The notes: generated by a model from the sequence alone, not told the origin. Counted from the stretch's first letter, positions 1 to 11,812 are shown. The stretch: 64,000 nucleotides of DNA from Bromus sterilis (GCA_950022295.1 OX465601.1:119943501-120007500), one strand, 5' to 3'. Translations and numbers: made by a program.

Positions 1-667
1 AGAAGCTAGAGGAAAGGGTGCGGGATGAGCTCGGGGGGCCTCGTGGCGTGCGTAGAGGACAGGGGAGGCTCTAGGGGGGACGTGGACTTCACCGGCGTCG
101 GCATGGCAGCCACCGAGCTGCTTGCCACGCGCGGGGAAGACGACAAGCCCCCAGGTGGGCTTGGGCCGGGGGGGGGGGGGTTAGTTGGGCCCGAGGCCTG
201 TAGGGGTGGGCTAGCTTTCCTTTTTCTTTTTTCTTCTCTACTTTCCTTTTTCTGGCTTGTGTTTTGCTCTGGAAAAAAATAGCAAAGCATTTTATAAAAT
301 CTTCAAATCTTTTATGTGGGCTTAGTAGACATATAGCTAGCCACTCACAAGTTTTGCAGATTTTTGAACTTCAAATAATTTGAATTTAAAATCAAATAGG
401 GTATTTAATTAGTTTCCAAGCCCTGTTTTTAATATTTGAAAAATCTTGGTGCATGTAGTGGGACCCACTTCACTTTATATGTGATCATGCATATTTATAA
501 GACTTTTCAAAAATAACAGAGCAACTTTTGGAAGCAATTTTTGTCTCACCATTTAATTAAATTCTCTAGAGCTTTTCTTTTCCCCATTTTTGAATTTCTT
601 TTTAAATTTTTGCATGATGCAAACGACACAAGAAACCCTAGCACTTACCCTAGTTGGGGTTCTGACA
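1..667 (-). repeat. Element A 3' LTR, partial
   Basis: This matches 8774-9446 of the A 5' LTR nearly base for base, including the C-run and the ccctagttggggttctgaca terminus. Only about 670 of 3820 bp are in the window. The 12-bp G run at 169-180 is a low-complexity tract within it. Small ORFs at 6-290, 25-282 and 541-811 are LTR sequence, not genes. Confidence 0.9.
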
Positions 668-680
668 ACTCGCCCCCACT
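668..680 (-). other. Element A polypurine tract
   Basis: Read on the minus strand, AGTGGGGGCGAGT directly precedes the LTR start TGTCAGAACC. It is the expected plus-strand primer site. The gag-pol frame reads through it and stops about 20 bp inside the LTR. Confidence 0.8.
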
Positions 681-685
681 CAAAA

Positions 686-704
686 GAATCTCGTCCCGAG
701 ATTC
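686..704 (-). other. Conserved hairpin before the polypurine tract (A)
   Basis: This is a perfect inverted repeat with 8-bp arms (GAATCTCG / CGAGATTC) and a GGA loop. It also encodes the ESRDEI end of the polyprotein. Equivalent hairpins occur in B, C, E and the non-coding element F. Confidence 0.7.
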
Positions 705-1292
705 AGAAGTCGTCGGGAGGAAGGCGGGGTACTCGGCACGGAGGCGGTCTTCTCTTTCCCATGTTGCTTCTTTCTCGGAGTGATGCGACCAATGCACTTT
801 TAGAAACCTGATCTGCTGACGACGAGTGACATGCTCAGCTGAATCAAGAATACGAACAGGGTACTCTCGATAAGAAAGGTCATCTTGGAGATCAAGCGTT
901 TCATGGTCGACTTCGCGGATGGGGTCCTTGAAGCAACGCCTGAGTTGTGACACATGGAATACATCATGTACTCGGGAAAGGTGCGGGGGTAGTTCAAGTT
1001 GGTAGGCAACTTCTCCACGTTTAGAGAGAATGCGGAAAGGACCGACGTAACATGGGGCCAACTTGCCTTTGATACCGAATCGTTGGGTTCCCTTCAGAGG
1101 AGTAACCCGGAGGTAAGCCTTCTCATCCAGATTGTAGCTTTCTTGCCTATGATGACGATCATAGTAGCTTTTCTGACGATACTGTGTGGCTTTCAATCGA
1201 TCACGAACAATTCGAACTTGCTCTTCTGCTTCCTTGATCATATCCGGTCCAAAGAATTGTCTTTCACCGGTTTCTGACCAGTTTAGGGGTGT

Positions 1293-2651
1293 TCAACATC
1301 GTCGTCCATAAAGGAGTTCAAAAGGATCCATGTTCATACTAGATTGGAAACTGTTGTTATAAGAAAATTTGGCAAATGGAAGAGACTTCTCCCAATTCAT
1401 TTCGAAAGAGATAACACAAGCTCTGAGCATGTCTTCGAGAATTTGGTTAACCCTTTCAACTTGACCGCTAGACGGAGGATGGAAAGCTGTGGTAAAGGAG
1501 AGATGAGTTCCCATAGCATTCTGAAAGCTTCCCCAGAATCTAGAGGTGAAAAGGCTACCATGATCAGAATTGATTGCCAAAGGAACACCATGAAGAGACA
1601 CAATTATTGAGACATACAAGTCCGCTAACTGACTAGCAGTTATAGAGTCGCGAATGGGAAGGAAGTGAGCAACATTTGAAAGTCGGTCAATGACAACGAA
1701 GAAGGCATCATTTCCTTTCTGGGTTTTTGGAAAGCGGGTGATGAAGTCCATACCGACTTTGTCCCATTTACACTCGGAAATAGGCAAAGGTTGAAGAGTA
1801 CCAGCAGGTCTTTGGTGTTCGGCTTTAATGCGACGACAAACATCACATTCGGCAAAAAATCGAGCAATGTCTCTCTTCATCCTAGTCCACCAAAATCTCT
1901 GGCGTAGATCTCGGTACATTTTTGTGCTACCGGGATGAATCGAGAGGGGTGTGTCATGGGCTTCTTTAAGGATGAGTTTCCTTAGTTCCCTATTCTTAGG
2001 TACTACCAAACGATTTCCAAAGAATACCGTTCCTTTGCTATCGGTGGAGAAACATTTAGCATCTCCGCTAGCAATGTTCTCCTTGATCCGGCAAACACCT
2101 CGTGCACGCCTTTGGGCAACTATGATGTGATCCTCAAGGGTTGGTTTCGCCACCAAGGTAGAAAGATAGCCATGAGGAACAATCTCAAGATTGAGCTTTC
2201 GAAATTCCTCATGAAGAAGTGGTTGATACTGTTGTAACATGAGGTTGTTAAAATACGACTTACGACTTAGTGCATCAGCCATAACGTTGGCTTTGCCTGG
2301 GGTGTAAGAAATTCCTACGTCGTAATCTTTTACCAACTCAATCCAGCGTCTTTGCCTGAGATTAAGATCTGGCTGGGTGAATATGTATTTGAGGCTTTGG
2401 TGGTCGGAATAGATCTCACAACGATTACCAAGGAGGTAATGTCGCCAAGTTGTCAGGGCAGGAACTACGGCAGCGAGTTCAAGATCATGGGTAGGATAGT
2501 TCTCTTCATGTGGACGCAACTGGTGTGAAGCATAAGCTACCACATGTCTGTCTTGCATAAGTATGCATCCTAAACCTTGCCGTGAAGCATCACAAAAGAT
2601 CTCGAAATCCCTTTTTGTGTCAGGAGGCGCAAGTACGGGTGCAGAAGTCAA
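1293..2651 (-). pseudogene. Element A pol: RNase H and integrase
   Basis: This 452-aa stretch continues pol. It begins in the RNase H region (CDASRQGLGCILMQ, HDLELAAVV, DALSRK). The HHCC zinc-binding domain of integrase follows (SIHPGSTKMYRDLRQRFWW, ECDVCRRIKAEH), then the integrase core with Asp in GMDFITRFP, Asp in INSDHGSLFTS and Glu in GQVERVNQILEDM. Integrase inserts the cDNA into the host genome, and RNase H removes the RNA template. The second Asp motif reads SDHG where element C has SDRG. The ORF is out of frame with gag-PR-RT (see 2783-5056) and ends at a nonsense codon just after FELLYGRRC. Confidence 0.85.
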
Positions 2652-2782
2652 TCTTCTTTTTAGCTCTTGAAAGCTTTCCTCGCACTTGGGGGTCCATTCG
2701 AATTTCTTATCTTTCTTGAGGAGTTCAGTCAGGGGCTTTGCAACTTTAGAAAAGTTCTCGACGAAGCGGCGGCAATAGCTTG

Positions 2783-5056
2783 CTAAGCCAAGAAACTCCT
2801 AACTTGCTTAACCGATTCAGGTGGAGTCCAGTCAAGGACGGCCTGAACTCTCTCGGGATTGACAAAAATGCCTTTTGCAGAAATCACGTGGCCTAAATAG
2901 GTCACTTCTGGTAGCCAAAATTCACACTTGGAGAATTTATCATACAGGCGATGCTCTCTCAGTTTCATCAATACCAGACTAAGATGCTCGACATGTTCTT
3001 CTTCGTTCTTCGAGTATATAAGGATGTCATCGAGGTAAACCACGACGAACTTGTCCAAATACTCCATGAAGATCGAGTTCATCATGCGTGAAAAAGTGGC
3101 GGGGGCATTGGTTAGACCGAAGGACATGACGGTGAACTCGTAAATACCATAACGAGTAGTGAAAGCCGTCTTGGTAATGTCCTCGTTTCGGATCTTGATT
3201 TGATGATAGCCTAATCTCAAATCCATCTTGGAGAAGACAGAGGATCCTGCAAGTTGATCATAAAGATCATTGATCCTGGGCAGTGGGTACTTGTTCTTTA
3301 TCGTCGCTAAATTTAGTGGGCGATAGTCTACGCACATACTTTCTGTTCCATCTTTCTTCGTTACGAACAGAACGGGGCAACCCCATGGCGATGAGCCAGG
3401 GCGGATGAAGCCTTTTGCCAACAAAGCTTCAAGTTGGATTTTAAGCTCAGCTAACTCACGTGGGGCCATTTTGTATGGACGTCTAGAAATTTTTGCGGTT
3501 CCTGGGGCAAGATCTACAATGAATTCTACACATCTGTCGGGTGGCATGCCCGAAGGCTCTTCAGGAAAGACATCCGGGAAGTCACGAACCACCGGAATAT
3601 CTTCAAGGTCAGGAAGGGGAAGCACATTCAAAGTATGCATCTGGGTTCTAGAACTGGGTGATGTGTAGTCAATGGTCTGGCCTGAAGGATGGGTAAGTCT
3701 AAATGACTTGGCTTTACAATCAAGGAAAGCATTCTGCCTTGATAACCAATCCATTCCTAGGATGACATCAATGTCTGAAGACTTGAGGGCTATAAGAGAA
3801 GCAAGGAATACTAAACCCTCAATTGCAATTTGATTGCCATGGCTTACTCTATTAGTTTGCCACTTTGAACCAGGAGTTTTAATGATCATTGGAGAAAACA
3901 TTTCTTCAAAGGGGAACTCATGACGAAGTGCATAACTCTCTGACATGAATGAATGAGAAGCTCCTGGATCGAAAAGAATGGAGGCGGGAACACGATTGAC
4001 TGGGAGCGTACCAAGGATGACGTCAGAAGTATCAATAGCTTCCTCAACGGAGATTTGGTTCACACAACCACCAACAGTGGCTAAGGACTTTGCTTGCAAG
4101 GACGTGGAGGTGGATTTCTGTGAAGACTTAGCTTTGGAAGGCTTGGGTGGGGTGGCATCATGTCTTGGACGAGGATCAACTTTCACCGACAAGGTACATT
4201 TTCGTGCGATGTGGCCAGGCTGACCACACTTGTAGCAAACTCTGGTGTCAGTGGGTGGAGCAAGGATGGCAGGCTCACTACCATATCTGTTGGGATTCGT
4301 GTTTGGTGGAGGAGGTTGAGGCACCATATAGGATGGCCTTGCAAAAAGGTGTGAAGGAATGGCACTAGTTGGAATCAAAATCCGGCTTTTCTGAGGGGCC
4401 GAACTAGAAGATGGAGCAAACTCATGAGCATGCTTGCGAGACTCTTCGAACACCTCATTTGCATACTCAGCTCTGAAGGATCTATTGACTAAATCCTCAA
4501 AGTTGACAAACTCGTGAAGATTGAGATCATGACGAATAACAGGGTTAAGTCCCTTGCGGAACCTTGCTTGCTTCCGGGCATCAGTGGATATCTCCTCTTG
4601 GGCATAACGAGCAAGATGGTTGAACTCAGTCATATACTCGTGGATGGACCTATCTCCCTGAGTAAGATTGCAAAACTTTTTCTTCTTTCTTTCCATCATC
4701 TCATCCAGAATGTGGTACCCTTTAAAGGCATCACGAAATTGCTGCCAAGTCACTACGTGACCATCAGGTTGCATTGCAACGTAGTTCTCCCACCATTCAC
4801 CAGCAGCACCTTCCAGGAAGTATACCGCAAACATCACACGATCATTGGGAGCAACATGCGCCGTCTCAAGCTTACGCTCGATGGAACGGAGCCAATCATC
4901 AGCTTCAAGGGGCTCAGAAGAACATCGAAATACCGGTGGCTTGAGGAGGATGAAGTACTGAATGCTCACAACCACATTGCAATGACGTGAGGTATTCTGC
5001 TCGATGAGCTCCAGAAGGCTTGTTTGATCACGTCGATTCTTCTCAGCTTCCATCAT
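2783..5056 (-). pseudogene. Element A gag, protease and reverse transcriptase
   Basis: This is the longest open stretch in the window (757 aa). Order: gag capsid-like region (LEADDWLRSIERKLETAHV, EGAAGEWWENY), CCHC zinc knuckle CYKCGQPGHIARKC near 4200-4241, aspartic protease LFDPGASHSFMS near 3960 (DPGA rather than the usual DSGA/DTGA), then RT with KMDLRLGYHQIKI and the catalytic box YLDDILIYS near 3020-3037. The normal start is ATG at 5155 (MSGGTRS), but a TGA about 13 codons later means the open part begins at an internal Met. The stretch ends after VRSFLA, where one base is missing relative to B and C (near 2795), shifting RNase H into another frame. Confidence 0.88.
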
Positions 5057-5155
5057 GATTTCCGCCGCAGAAGGAGGTGGTGGAGGTTCATCATCATTTC
5101 GATGCCGATCACGGTCTCAATTCCGAAGAACAACACTACGAGTTCCACCTGACAT
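5057..5155 (-). pseudogene. Element A gag N-terminus with nonsense codon
   Basis: The minus strand from ATG at 5155 reads MSGGTRSVVLRN, then TGA, then resumes in frame with PPPPPSAAEIMMEAE. The equivalent in element B (MPGGTRSAVRRN) is open, so this is the true start of gag, broken by one substitution. Confidence 0.7.
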
Positions 5156-5624
5156 CCTGTGTGATAAAGATCATCAATCAGAACAGATTTTACGATGGAA
5201 ACAAAGATAAGAGGACATGACTAGGAGGAAAGATTGTAATGCAAAGGTAAATATTCCAAGAAACGCGGAATAAATCGCGCAGCATAACGGCTACACCGGG
5301 ATGAAAAATGAGACAACCTCGAAGAAATTGTACATAACTTCTTCAAGGACTCAAAACACGGAGACTCTGGACGACCACAATAATCCTAAGGCTACAAGGA
5401 AGCACTCAACGAGATGTTCTAGTAAGACATAGATGAGCCTAGTCCTATCTTCCCGCAGAAAAGATGAGGTGACTCCGAACTCAGATCGATGAGGGTAAGG
5501 AGAAAAAAAGAAGCCTTACGTTGTTCCCTTTATACCCAAGTAACTATATAACTATAGAATGCTAGACTCGACTTCGACCAAGGGTTTGATAAGCCTACAG
5601 ACAGTCCTGCTCTGATACCAAGTC
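5156..5624 (-). other. Element A untranslated leader and Met-tRNA primer-binding site
   Basis: This non-coding leader lies between the 5' LTR and gag. GCTCTGATACCA at 5609-5620 is the reverse of TGGTATCAGAGC, the initiator-Met tRNA primer site, four bases from the LTR end. A TATAAAG motif occurs in the leader (gtataaaggg on the minus strand). Nothing else recognised. Confidence 0.8.
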
Positions 5625-7557
5625 TGTCGGGACCCGGAATATGCGTATGTAATTCCAGTCACGATGAAATCACATGGAGAGCCGAGAGCCGTACCCACTT
5701 GTCTAAGCAGACAAGGCCAAGCACAGAACATCCTCGGAAAGCATCGAACGTGAGGGGCATCCCATCCAGGCCGAATGATCAACTTAGATGGGTCCTCATC
5801 GTCCGCTCAAAAGTCTAAATGCTTATGGGTGGTGAATCCCATACTCATAGACAAGTAACCTCAACCATGTTATCGATTGAATCCTAACTCTTACATAGAC
5901 TTACTCCAGCCCGATCACTTAGTCGGGGTCTAGGGCGGGCTCGATCATACAACAAAGTGTACACGTGGCAGTCACGAGCAATCGCATCGCGATGCCCCAA
6001 GATGCGCGCATCTAAGGGCCACTTGGTGTATAAAAGACCGCCGGCCAGATCACAACTAAGGTCTCGAAAACCCATACTAAGACATGCATGTCATAACCAT
6101 ACACGCAGCACACATGTCTCGTATGAACAGCAGGTATCATCACATAACTCTACAAGGTATTTCTTTATTGACTTACACATAGAACATACAAAGATCACAT
6201 GTCTGTTATCAACATTACATCATACAACGGAAGCAAATTAGGTCTGAGTACAGACAAGTTTAACAAATGGCTTAGAGAAGCCTTGTAAACATACATGCCC
6301 TTCCACGAGGGACCAGACTGCTGTCTGGGACTTATCTAACTTAGTCAACGTCGAGCTTCAGGAAGGTGACTCCATCAGGGTCTGGGTTTTCCATCTAAAA
6401 CATAGAATAAGCAAACGTGAGTACAAAGTCGTACTCAGCAAGACTTACATCAGAACTATACTACTCATGCTCAAGGTTCAAGGTAATGGGAGGTGGGGTT
6501 TCATCATGCAGAAGTGCCAGCTTTGACTTGGCTAGTCCTGTACTACGAGTACCAGACTTGAGGTAAGAAGCGTACACGAGTCCACTACCAAGTCTCCAAC
6601 CAATACACCACTATGGTTACTTCCTCGACTTCCCCACGAGGAAGCACACCATAGCACTCACGCTTATCTTGCGAGTTTTAGAAGAATCCATTCTAGTTGT
6701 CTAATAATCAAGCACAGCTTTCCAAGTAGTCCATGACCGCGGACGCGGCTATTCGAATAGTTTTGTTAACCTTGCAAGGGTGTAAACTACACACACATGA
6801 CCATCGGTTACCTCCAAGTCTCGCCACCGTTCAAGAGGTGACAGCGCGGATGTTCACCACGACCCTTCGCCTACAGCTCTGTTCTAGTCCAAGGAGTCAA
6901 CTGTGTGAGTTCCAAACCTAACTGGAGTTCCGGCCGAGCTTCCAGCCAGGACTCAAACCATGTAGGCACGACTGACAAGCCCGCCTCGACGGATGGTTCT
7001 CCGCTTGACAAGCCATGTTCTACAAGCCCTACCATGAATGCCACATTTCACTTCCTTTATCTTTCGATGCATATGCCGAATGGAAATCCCGAACTAGTTG
7101 TGAGTCCTGGACCTTGATCGGGGTGAGTTACTAGGTCGAGAGGGGTCAGTGAGCCCAATGTGTGGTTGTACTCTTTGTCTCGGATTACCATACAAGAACT
7201 CGGGCTTAAGGCGGTGTTCAACGAGACAACCCACTGTGTACTCCTACACAGCCTCTCATCGTTCACCTTGTATTAGGGTGGATTCACCGACACAGTTTCA
7301 ATTTCATCAACACCATGTTCACCATCATCCCGACTAACATCAAAAGCAACCTCATTGTACCACTAAGCATGCAATAAGCAGTAACAGTTGCAGGCGCCAC
7401 ATGATATCAATCAACTCCTATGTCAGCTAGGATTGTGGTTTCCTTACTACTGTGACAAGATGATAGGTCATGCATCGGATATGGGTTCAACTATGCGGTA
7501 GAATCGATACAAGGTGATCTCCTAAACATGCATAAGCGAGACTGAGAGGGAATTGGG

Positions 7558-7565
7558 ATTTTATA
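7558..7565 (-). promoter_or_regulatory. TATA box of the A LTR
   Basis: TATAAAAT on the minus strand in the context gtcTATAAAATCCCA. The same motif is at equal positions in the B 3' (13753-13760), C 5' (49011-49018) and C 3' (57753-57760) LTRs, so it is the likely U3 promoter core of the family. Confidence 0.55.
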
Positions 7566-8127
7566 GACATGATCAATGGGGGTTTGCTTGCCTTGCTGAC
7601 GATACACGGGTCTTAACGGTGGTCTTCTTCTTCGGGCGTGATCACCGCCTCGGAACGTCTGTCATCGGAGGCAATCATCAACAAAGGGTGGCTACATCGA
7701 AAGTAGAATGCACAAGCACATATTAAGGTAGTGACATGAAGTATAGGGTACTGATTTGTGGCAAATTCAATTTAATTGAAGTATATTGCATTTGGAATGC
7801 AAATTCAAACTTCAAATTCAAATTCAAATTATGCCATATGCATTTTTGCTACTGTTCACCCATTTTAAAATGGTCAAACATGAAAAAAAATTGCATATTC
7901 ATAATCCTTGCATTTTTCTGATAATTTTTCATATATTATTTGTCCAATTTGGAGTTCATATGAATTTTTTATGATTTATTGAAATTTGGCTATTTTTCTG
8001 GATTTTCTGTAAATCTTAAATTCATTTCTAATTTTCTGGAATTTGATTTATTGCATCATGCTAATGTGGGGGTGATGTCACAGGGGGGCTGACAACAGGG
8101 GCCCACCTGTAAGTCACAGTGGGGGTT

Positions 8128-8157
8128 AACCCCTCTGTTTAAAAATAAACAGGGGTT
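8128..8157. other. Palindromic hairpin in U3 (A copy)
   Basis: Inverted repeat with arms AACCCC(T)CTGTTTA and TAAACAGGGGTT around an A-rich loop. X and Y LTRs have palindromes at the same place with different arm sequences. Confidence 0.5.
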
Positions 8158-9446
8158 ATTAGGGACAGGGCCCCACCTGTCAGTGAGGTGTAGGGGGGTT
8201 AGGAGGTGGTTTAGGTGCTAACTAAATCGGGCCCACCGGCGGTTAGCCGGCGGTGACCAACCCGTGCGGTGGCGCCCGCTGTGGACGGCGGCTCCGGGCA
8301 CGGCTGGGCACGGGGAAGCTACCAGGGGTTAGCCCGTGCTCGCCCGCTTCAAGCTGTGCAACTAGGGAGGCCAGGGGGCGGCCGGAACCTCGCCGGCGTC
8401 GAGGTGCGGCGGCGGCCGTGGCTCTGCGCAAGTGAAGTCGACGGAGGAGGAACGGGAACGGCCATAAAGAGAGGGGAAATGCAGGGGGCTCACCCCGGAG
8501 AGATGGAGAGGACGACGGGGTCAAAGGAGCACCAGAGCAGACGAATTTGACGACGGCATGCCGTCGGCCGTGCCGGGGTCGGGGAAGGCGGATGTCGCGT
8601 AGGAGGCTTCCCTGCTCGCAATCTTCTGTGCACAAGGCCTGCTCGAGGAGGCGGAGCTCCTGGACACGGTGGCTCGGAGAGGGGAGACCGGTGGCCGCGG
8701 CTGTTCACGGTGCCGCGCTCCGGTGAGCTCACGGACGGCGGCGAAATCACGCGAGAGAGGGGAGGAGGGTGACCAGAAGCTAGGGGAAAGGGTGCGGCAT
8801 GAGGTGGGGGGGGGCCTCGTGGCGTGCGTAGAGGACAGGGGAGGCTCTAGGGGGGGACGTGGCCTTCACCGGCGTCAGCATGGCAGCCACCGAGCTGCTT
8901 GCCACGCGCGGGGAAGACGACAAGCCCCCAGGTGGGCTTGGCCCGGGGGGGGGGGGGGGTTAGTTGGGCCCGAGGCCTGTAGGGGTGGGCTAGCTTTCCT
9001 TTTTCTTTTTTCTTCTCTGTTTTTCTTTTTCTGGCTTGTGTTTTGCTCTGGAAAAAAATAGCAAACCATTTTATAAAATCTTCAAATCTTTTATGTGGGC
9101 TTAGTAGACATATAGCTAGCCACTCACAAGTTTTGGAGATTTTTGAAATTCAAATAATTTGAATTTCAAATCAAATAGGGTATTTAATTAATTTCCAAGC
9201 CCTGTTTGTAATATTTGAAAAATCTTAGTGCATGCAGTGGGACCCACTTCACTTTATATGTGATCATGCATATGTATATGACTTTTCAAAAATAACAGAG
9301 CAATTTTTGGAAGCAATTTTTGTCTGGCCATTTAATTAAATTCTCTAGGGCTTTTCTTTTCACCATTTTTGAATTTCCTTTGAAATTTTTGCATGATGAA
9401 AAGGGCACAAGCAACCCTAGCACTTACCCTAGTTGGGGTTCTGACG

Positions 9447-10393
9447 TCGCGCCTAATACGCCGGCGGCACAGCGGAGCTACCTCTCGACTCCTCGCACCA
9501 CAAGCTCCACGCTGGGGCACGACATGAACACGGCGGCGCTGCGACGAGCTCGCGGGCTACACGGAAACTACACGGTGGCGAGTGTTGCAAACTTCAGAGA
9601 ACGCGCGCGTTAGAAACTTTCCTGCGAGCCTACCGTGGGCTACGGGCCACCGGTGTCCACATGGCGGCACCCGTTGTGTAGCTGGTGCCTCCACGACCAT
9701 GCTCCCATCGGGGTTGGTTCCTAGCGTCAACCACGGCGAGGCTATGCTCCTATGAAGACGCGGCGACGCCACTGTTACTGTTGCATAACTGATAGGCGGT
9801 GACACGGCGACTATTTGGAACGCAAGGAGCTACCTTGAGACCAAAAGCGCGACCAGAGCGCGCTTAGATCTCGCACGAGCGCACCCCGGGAACACCATGG
9901 ACGAGGTGGCCACGGTGGATCGTTGGTGATGGCTACGCGCGGACAAGGACGACGCGCTACGCTTCGGGACGCTGCGCTACGCTCTACGGGAGGGCTTGGA
10001 GGAGCTCGAGGCTCACCTTGAGGTCGTCGTTGGCGATATCGAGTCACCAGAAGCAACGAACAAGACGGTCGTCGTTGGGGAAGAAGGAAAACGTGGCGGC
10101 GCTCATTGACGTGCAGGTCGAACTCGAGCACCCCGCAAGCAATCCTGCAAGGGGAAGGCCACGGGTGAGGTCGGCGTTCATGCGAGAAAGCGCAGGCTCA
10201 AGACGGAGGCTGGACGGCGATGAATTGGACCTCACCGGCGGGGAACAGGGGAGACGCCCCTCGGCCCTGGCGATGGCGGCGCACAAAATTGAGAGGGGGA
10301 ACGGATGCGTCTAGGGTTCCGGGAGCCCGGAGACGGCCCATCTTATAAAGGGGGTCTCCCTAGGCCACGTCGGTCTCCTCGACGATGATGCTC
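9447..10393 (-). repeat. Displaced part of the element E 3' LTR
   Basis: The reverse complement aligns with the E 5' LTR from about 31200 (agagcatcgatg, gccgacgtggcctaggg) to about 32050 (cgcagcgccaccatggtcatgtc). It continues the E 3' LTR that stops at 40453, where D is inserted. Orientation is opposite to the rest of E because of the proposed inversion. About 80 bp next to element A (9447-9527) have no match in the E 5' LTR. Small GC-rich ORFs here are not genes. Confidence 0.75.
10389..10393. other. Target-site duplication of D, displaced copy (tgctc)
   Basis: tgctc is the reverse complement of gagca at 40449-40453. The two flank the outer ends of the two D LTRs. Confidence 0.75.
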
Positions 10394-11812
10394 TGATAAC
10401 CCTCAACTGTAGGGGATCGAGATAGTCTTCGCGTGCAAGATAACCCAATTTATTGCTTCGACACTTGGGGACACAAAGAATACGTACAAGCTTTGAAAAT
10501 TTAGTTTTCAATTCAACCGCACCTGAAGTAAACACTTGGTTGCACAAAGGTATTAGTAGCAACTGTGATACGATGGTAGTAGTGGTGATAATAGTGGTGA
10601 TGGACGTGGTGAAACAGCAAAAGTAAAACAGCAAAAGTAAACAACTAGTAACCAGCAGGATTCAAACACTGTAGGCTAGGGAGATGGATGGTTGGGCGCT
10701 GGTTGGATGAGAACGAACATGTAATAGATTCTAACACGGGCAAGGCTCACAGAAAAAGAAAGGATCATCTAGGCAAATATCAAACATCAGGCATGTATCC
10801 CAAGGTAGTTGTACGTGCTTGCAATAAGAACTTTGCACAACATCTTTTGTCCTACCCTCCCACTACAAACGGGGCCAAAAGGAACTTAGGGAGATTAAGG
10901 TACTCCTGTCAAAGAGCACCGAAACAAAGCATTAACACTTCATGGATACACGGAATCCTCAAATTATAGTCCATCCCCTTTGGTGTCCCAACTGTCACCA
11001 TTGGGATCGCCGGTTCCGGACTATAATAGGTGCATACAACTCATAGATAGGATCAAGAACACCACAAACTCAAGAAACAAAAGGGTGATCAGATCTGAAA
11101 TTATGGCACTAGGGCCCAAAGTTACAAGCATTAAGAGCAACAAGTTGTAACAGAGATGATAAACACCAAGTAGATGATAGGCAACATGCCCCCAACAATA
11201 TGATTGAACTATTACATGATCTAACTCATCCAATCCCTACCATCCCCTTTGCCTACAACAGGTAATTACTCACACATGAGAGGAGAAGTCATGGAGGGGT
11301 GATGGAGAGGCGATGATGATGACGATGGCGGTGATTTCCCCTCACCGGAGGCCAAAGCAGCCTCCAGATTAGCTCTCCCGGAGAAGAACAGAGGGTTGCG
11401 GCGGCTTCACGACGTAGATTGGAAAAGCGACTCTTGTTCTGGGGTTTTTGCGTCGGGATAATAAATAGGGCCAAAGTAGGGCACCAGGGGGTGTGGGCCC
11501 CACCCAGGAGGGTCCATGGCGCGGCTAGGGGCTGGGCCGCGCCAGGCACCCTTTTGGGTGCCCCCTGGCTGCCCAGTGGCCCCCCTCTTTCCTCATCGGA
11601 GCTTTGGGAATGCTGATTTTTTATATATATTTTTGGGATTTTTCCAGCGTACATAAATATCCAGAAACCTGCACAAAAGAAAACAACACTGGTAGCTCTG
11701 CTGAAAACAGCGTCAGTCCGGGTTAGTTTCGTCCAAATCATGCAAGAATGAAGGCAAAACAATAGCAAAAGTGTTTGGGAAAGTAAATACGTTTGAGACG
11801 GATCAACTCCCC
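10394..11812 (-). repeat. Element D 3' LTR (1412 bp) plus 7 bp of its polypurine tract
   Basis: On the minus strand it starts TGATCCGTCTCAAACG at 11805 and ends with gttgagggttatca at 10394. It aligns with the D 5' LTR (40454-41354) on both sides of a roughly 500-bp segment that the 5' LTR lacks, from after ccctatttatt to before gtgttaatgc. Bases 11806-11812 (actcccc) are the end of the D polypurine tract. Joined to 47025 they recreate the standard aagcttgggggagttgatac junction interrupted by X. Confidence 0.82.
11808..11812. other. Target-site duplication of X, left copy (tcccc)
   Basis: Flanks the LTR at 11813. Its partner is the reverse complement gggga at 47021-47025, beside the C 5' LTR, not at the other end of B (ccctc). 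Confidence 0.78.

Larger units (their letters stand above)
645..1241 (-). pseudogene. Element A pol C-terminus: GPY/F and chromodomain
   Basis: This 198-aa open stretch is the C-terminal part of the polyprotein. It contains the integrase tail with the GPY/F-type motif VGPFRILSK, then a chromodomain-like end (YPVRILDSAEHV ... FLKVHWSHHSEKEATWERE), the module that targets chromoviruses to chromatin. It is in the same frame as the RNase H/integrase ORF upstream (1293-2651) and is separated from it by a TGT-TGA stop where element C has TGT-CGA, a C-to-T change at a CpG typical of methylated repeats. The frame runs across the polypurine tract and ends inside the 3' LTR with SEPQLG. The first Met is internal and not a real start. 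Confidence 0.8.
1..9446 (-). mobile_element. Element A: Tekay-type Ty3/gypsy retrotransposon, 3' end cut by window edge
   Basis: A nearly complete LTR retrotransposon lies on the minus strand: partial 3' LTR 1-667, internal region 668-5624, 5' LTR 5625-9446. The primer-binding site next to the 5' LTR is complementary to initiator Met tRNA, and a G-rich polypurine tract abuts the 3' LTR. Domain order on the minus strand is gag, zinc knuckle, protease, RT, RNase H, integrase, GPY/F and chromodomain, as in Tekay/Del chromoviruses. The 5' LTR begins in remnants of the E 3' LTR. Its outermost base is g where a is expected (9446), and the target duplication cannot be tested because the other end lies outside the window. 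Coding capacity is lost through two stops and one frameshift. Confidence 0.9.
5625..9446 (-). repeat. Element A 5' LTR (about 3.82 kb)
   Basis: On the plus strand the LTR runs from tgtcgggacccgg to agttggggttctgac(g). It closely matches the other LTRs of this family in B and C. Notable parts: a sense TATA box at 7558-7565, an AATTTG-rich stretch near 7800-7830, a palindrome at 8128-8157, a GC-rich island 8240-8960 with a splice-donor-like site near 8492, and a G run near 8943. Small ORFs (7736-7974, 8243-8750, 8669-9061) are LTR sequence. In the middle of the LTR, A resembles the Y subtype, not X. Confidence 0.88.

Noticed and set aside
169..180. Poly-G tract as a regulatory signal
   Set aside because: Simple homopolymer also present near 8943 in the partner LTR; likely slippage.
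4514..4990. 158-aa ORF on the plus strand
   Set aside because: Mirror of element A gag; the minus-strand frame has clear gag motifs.
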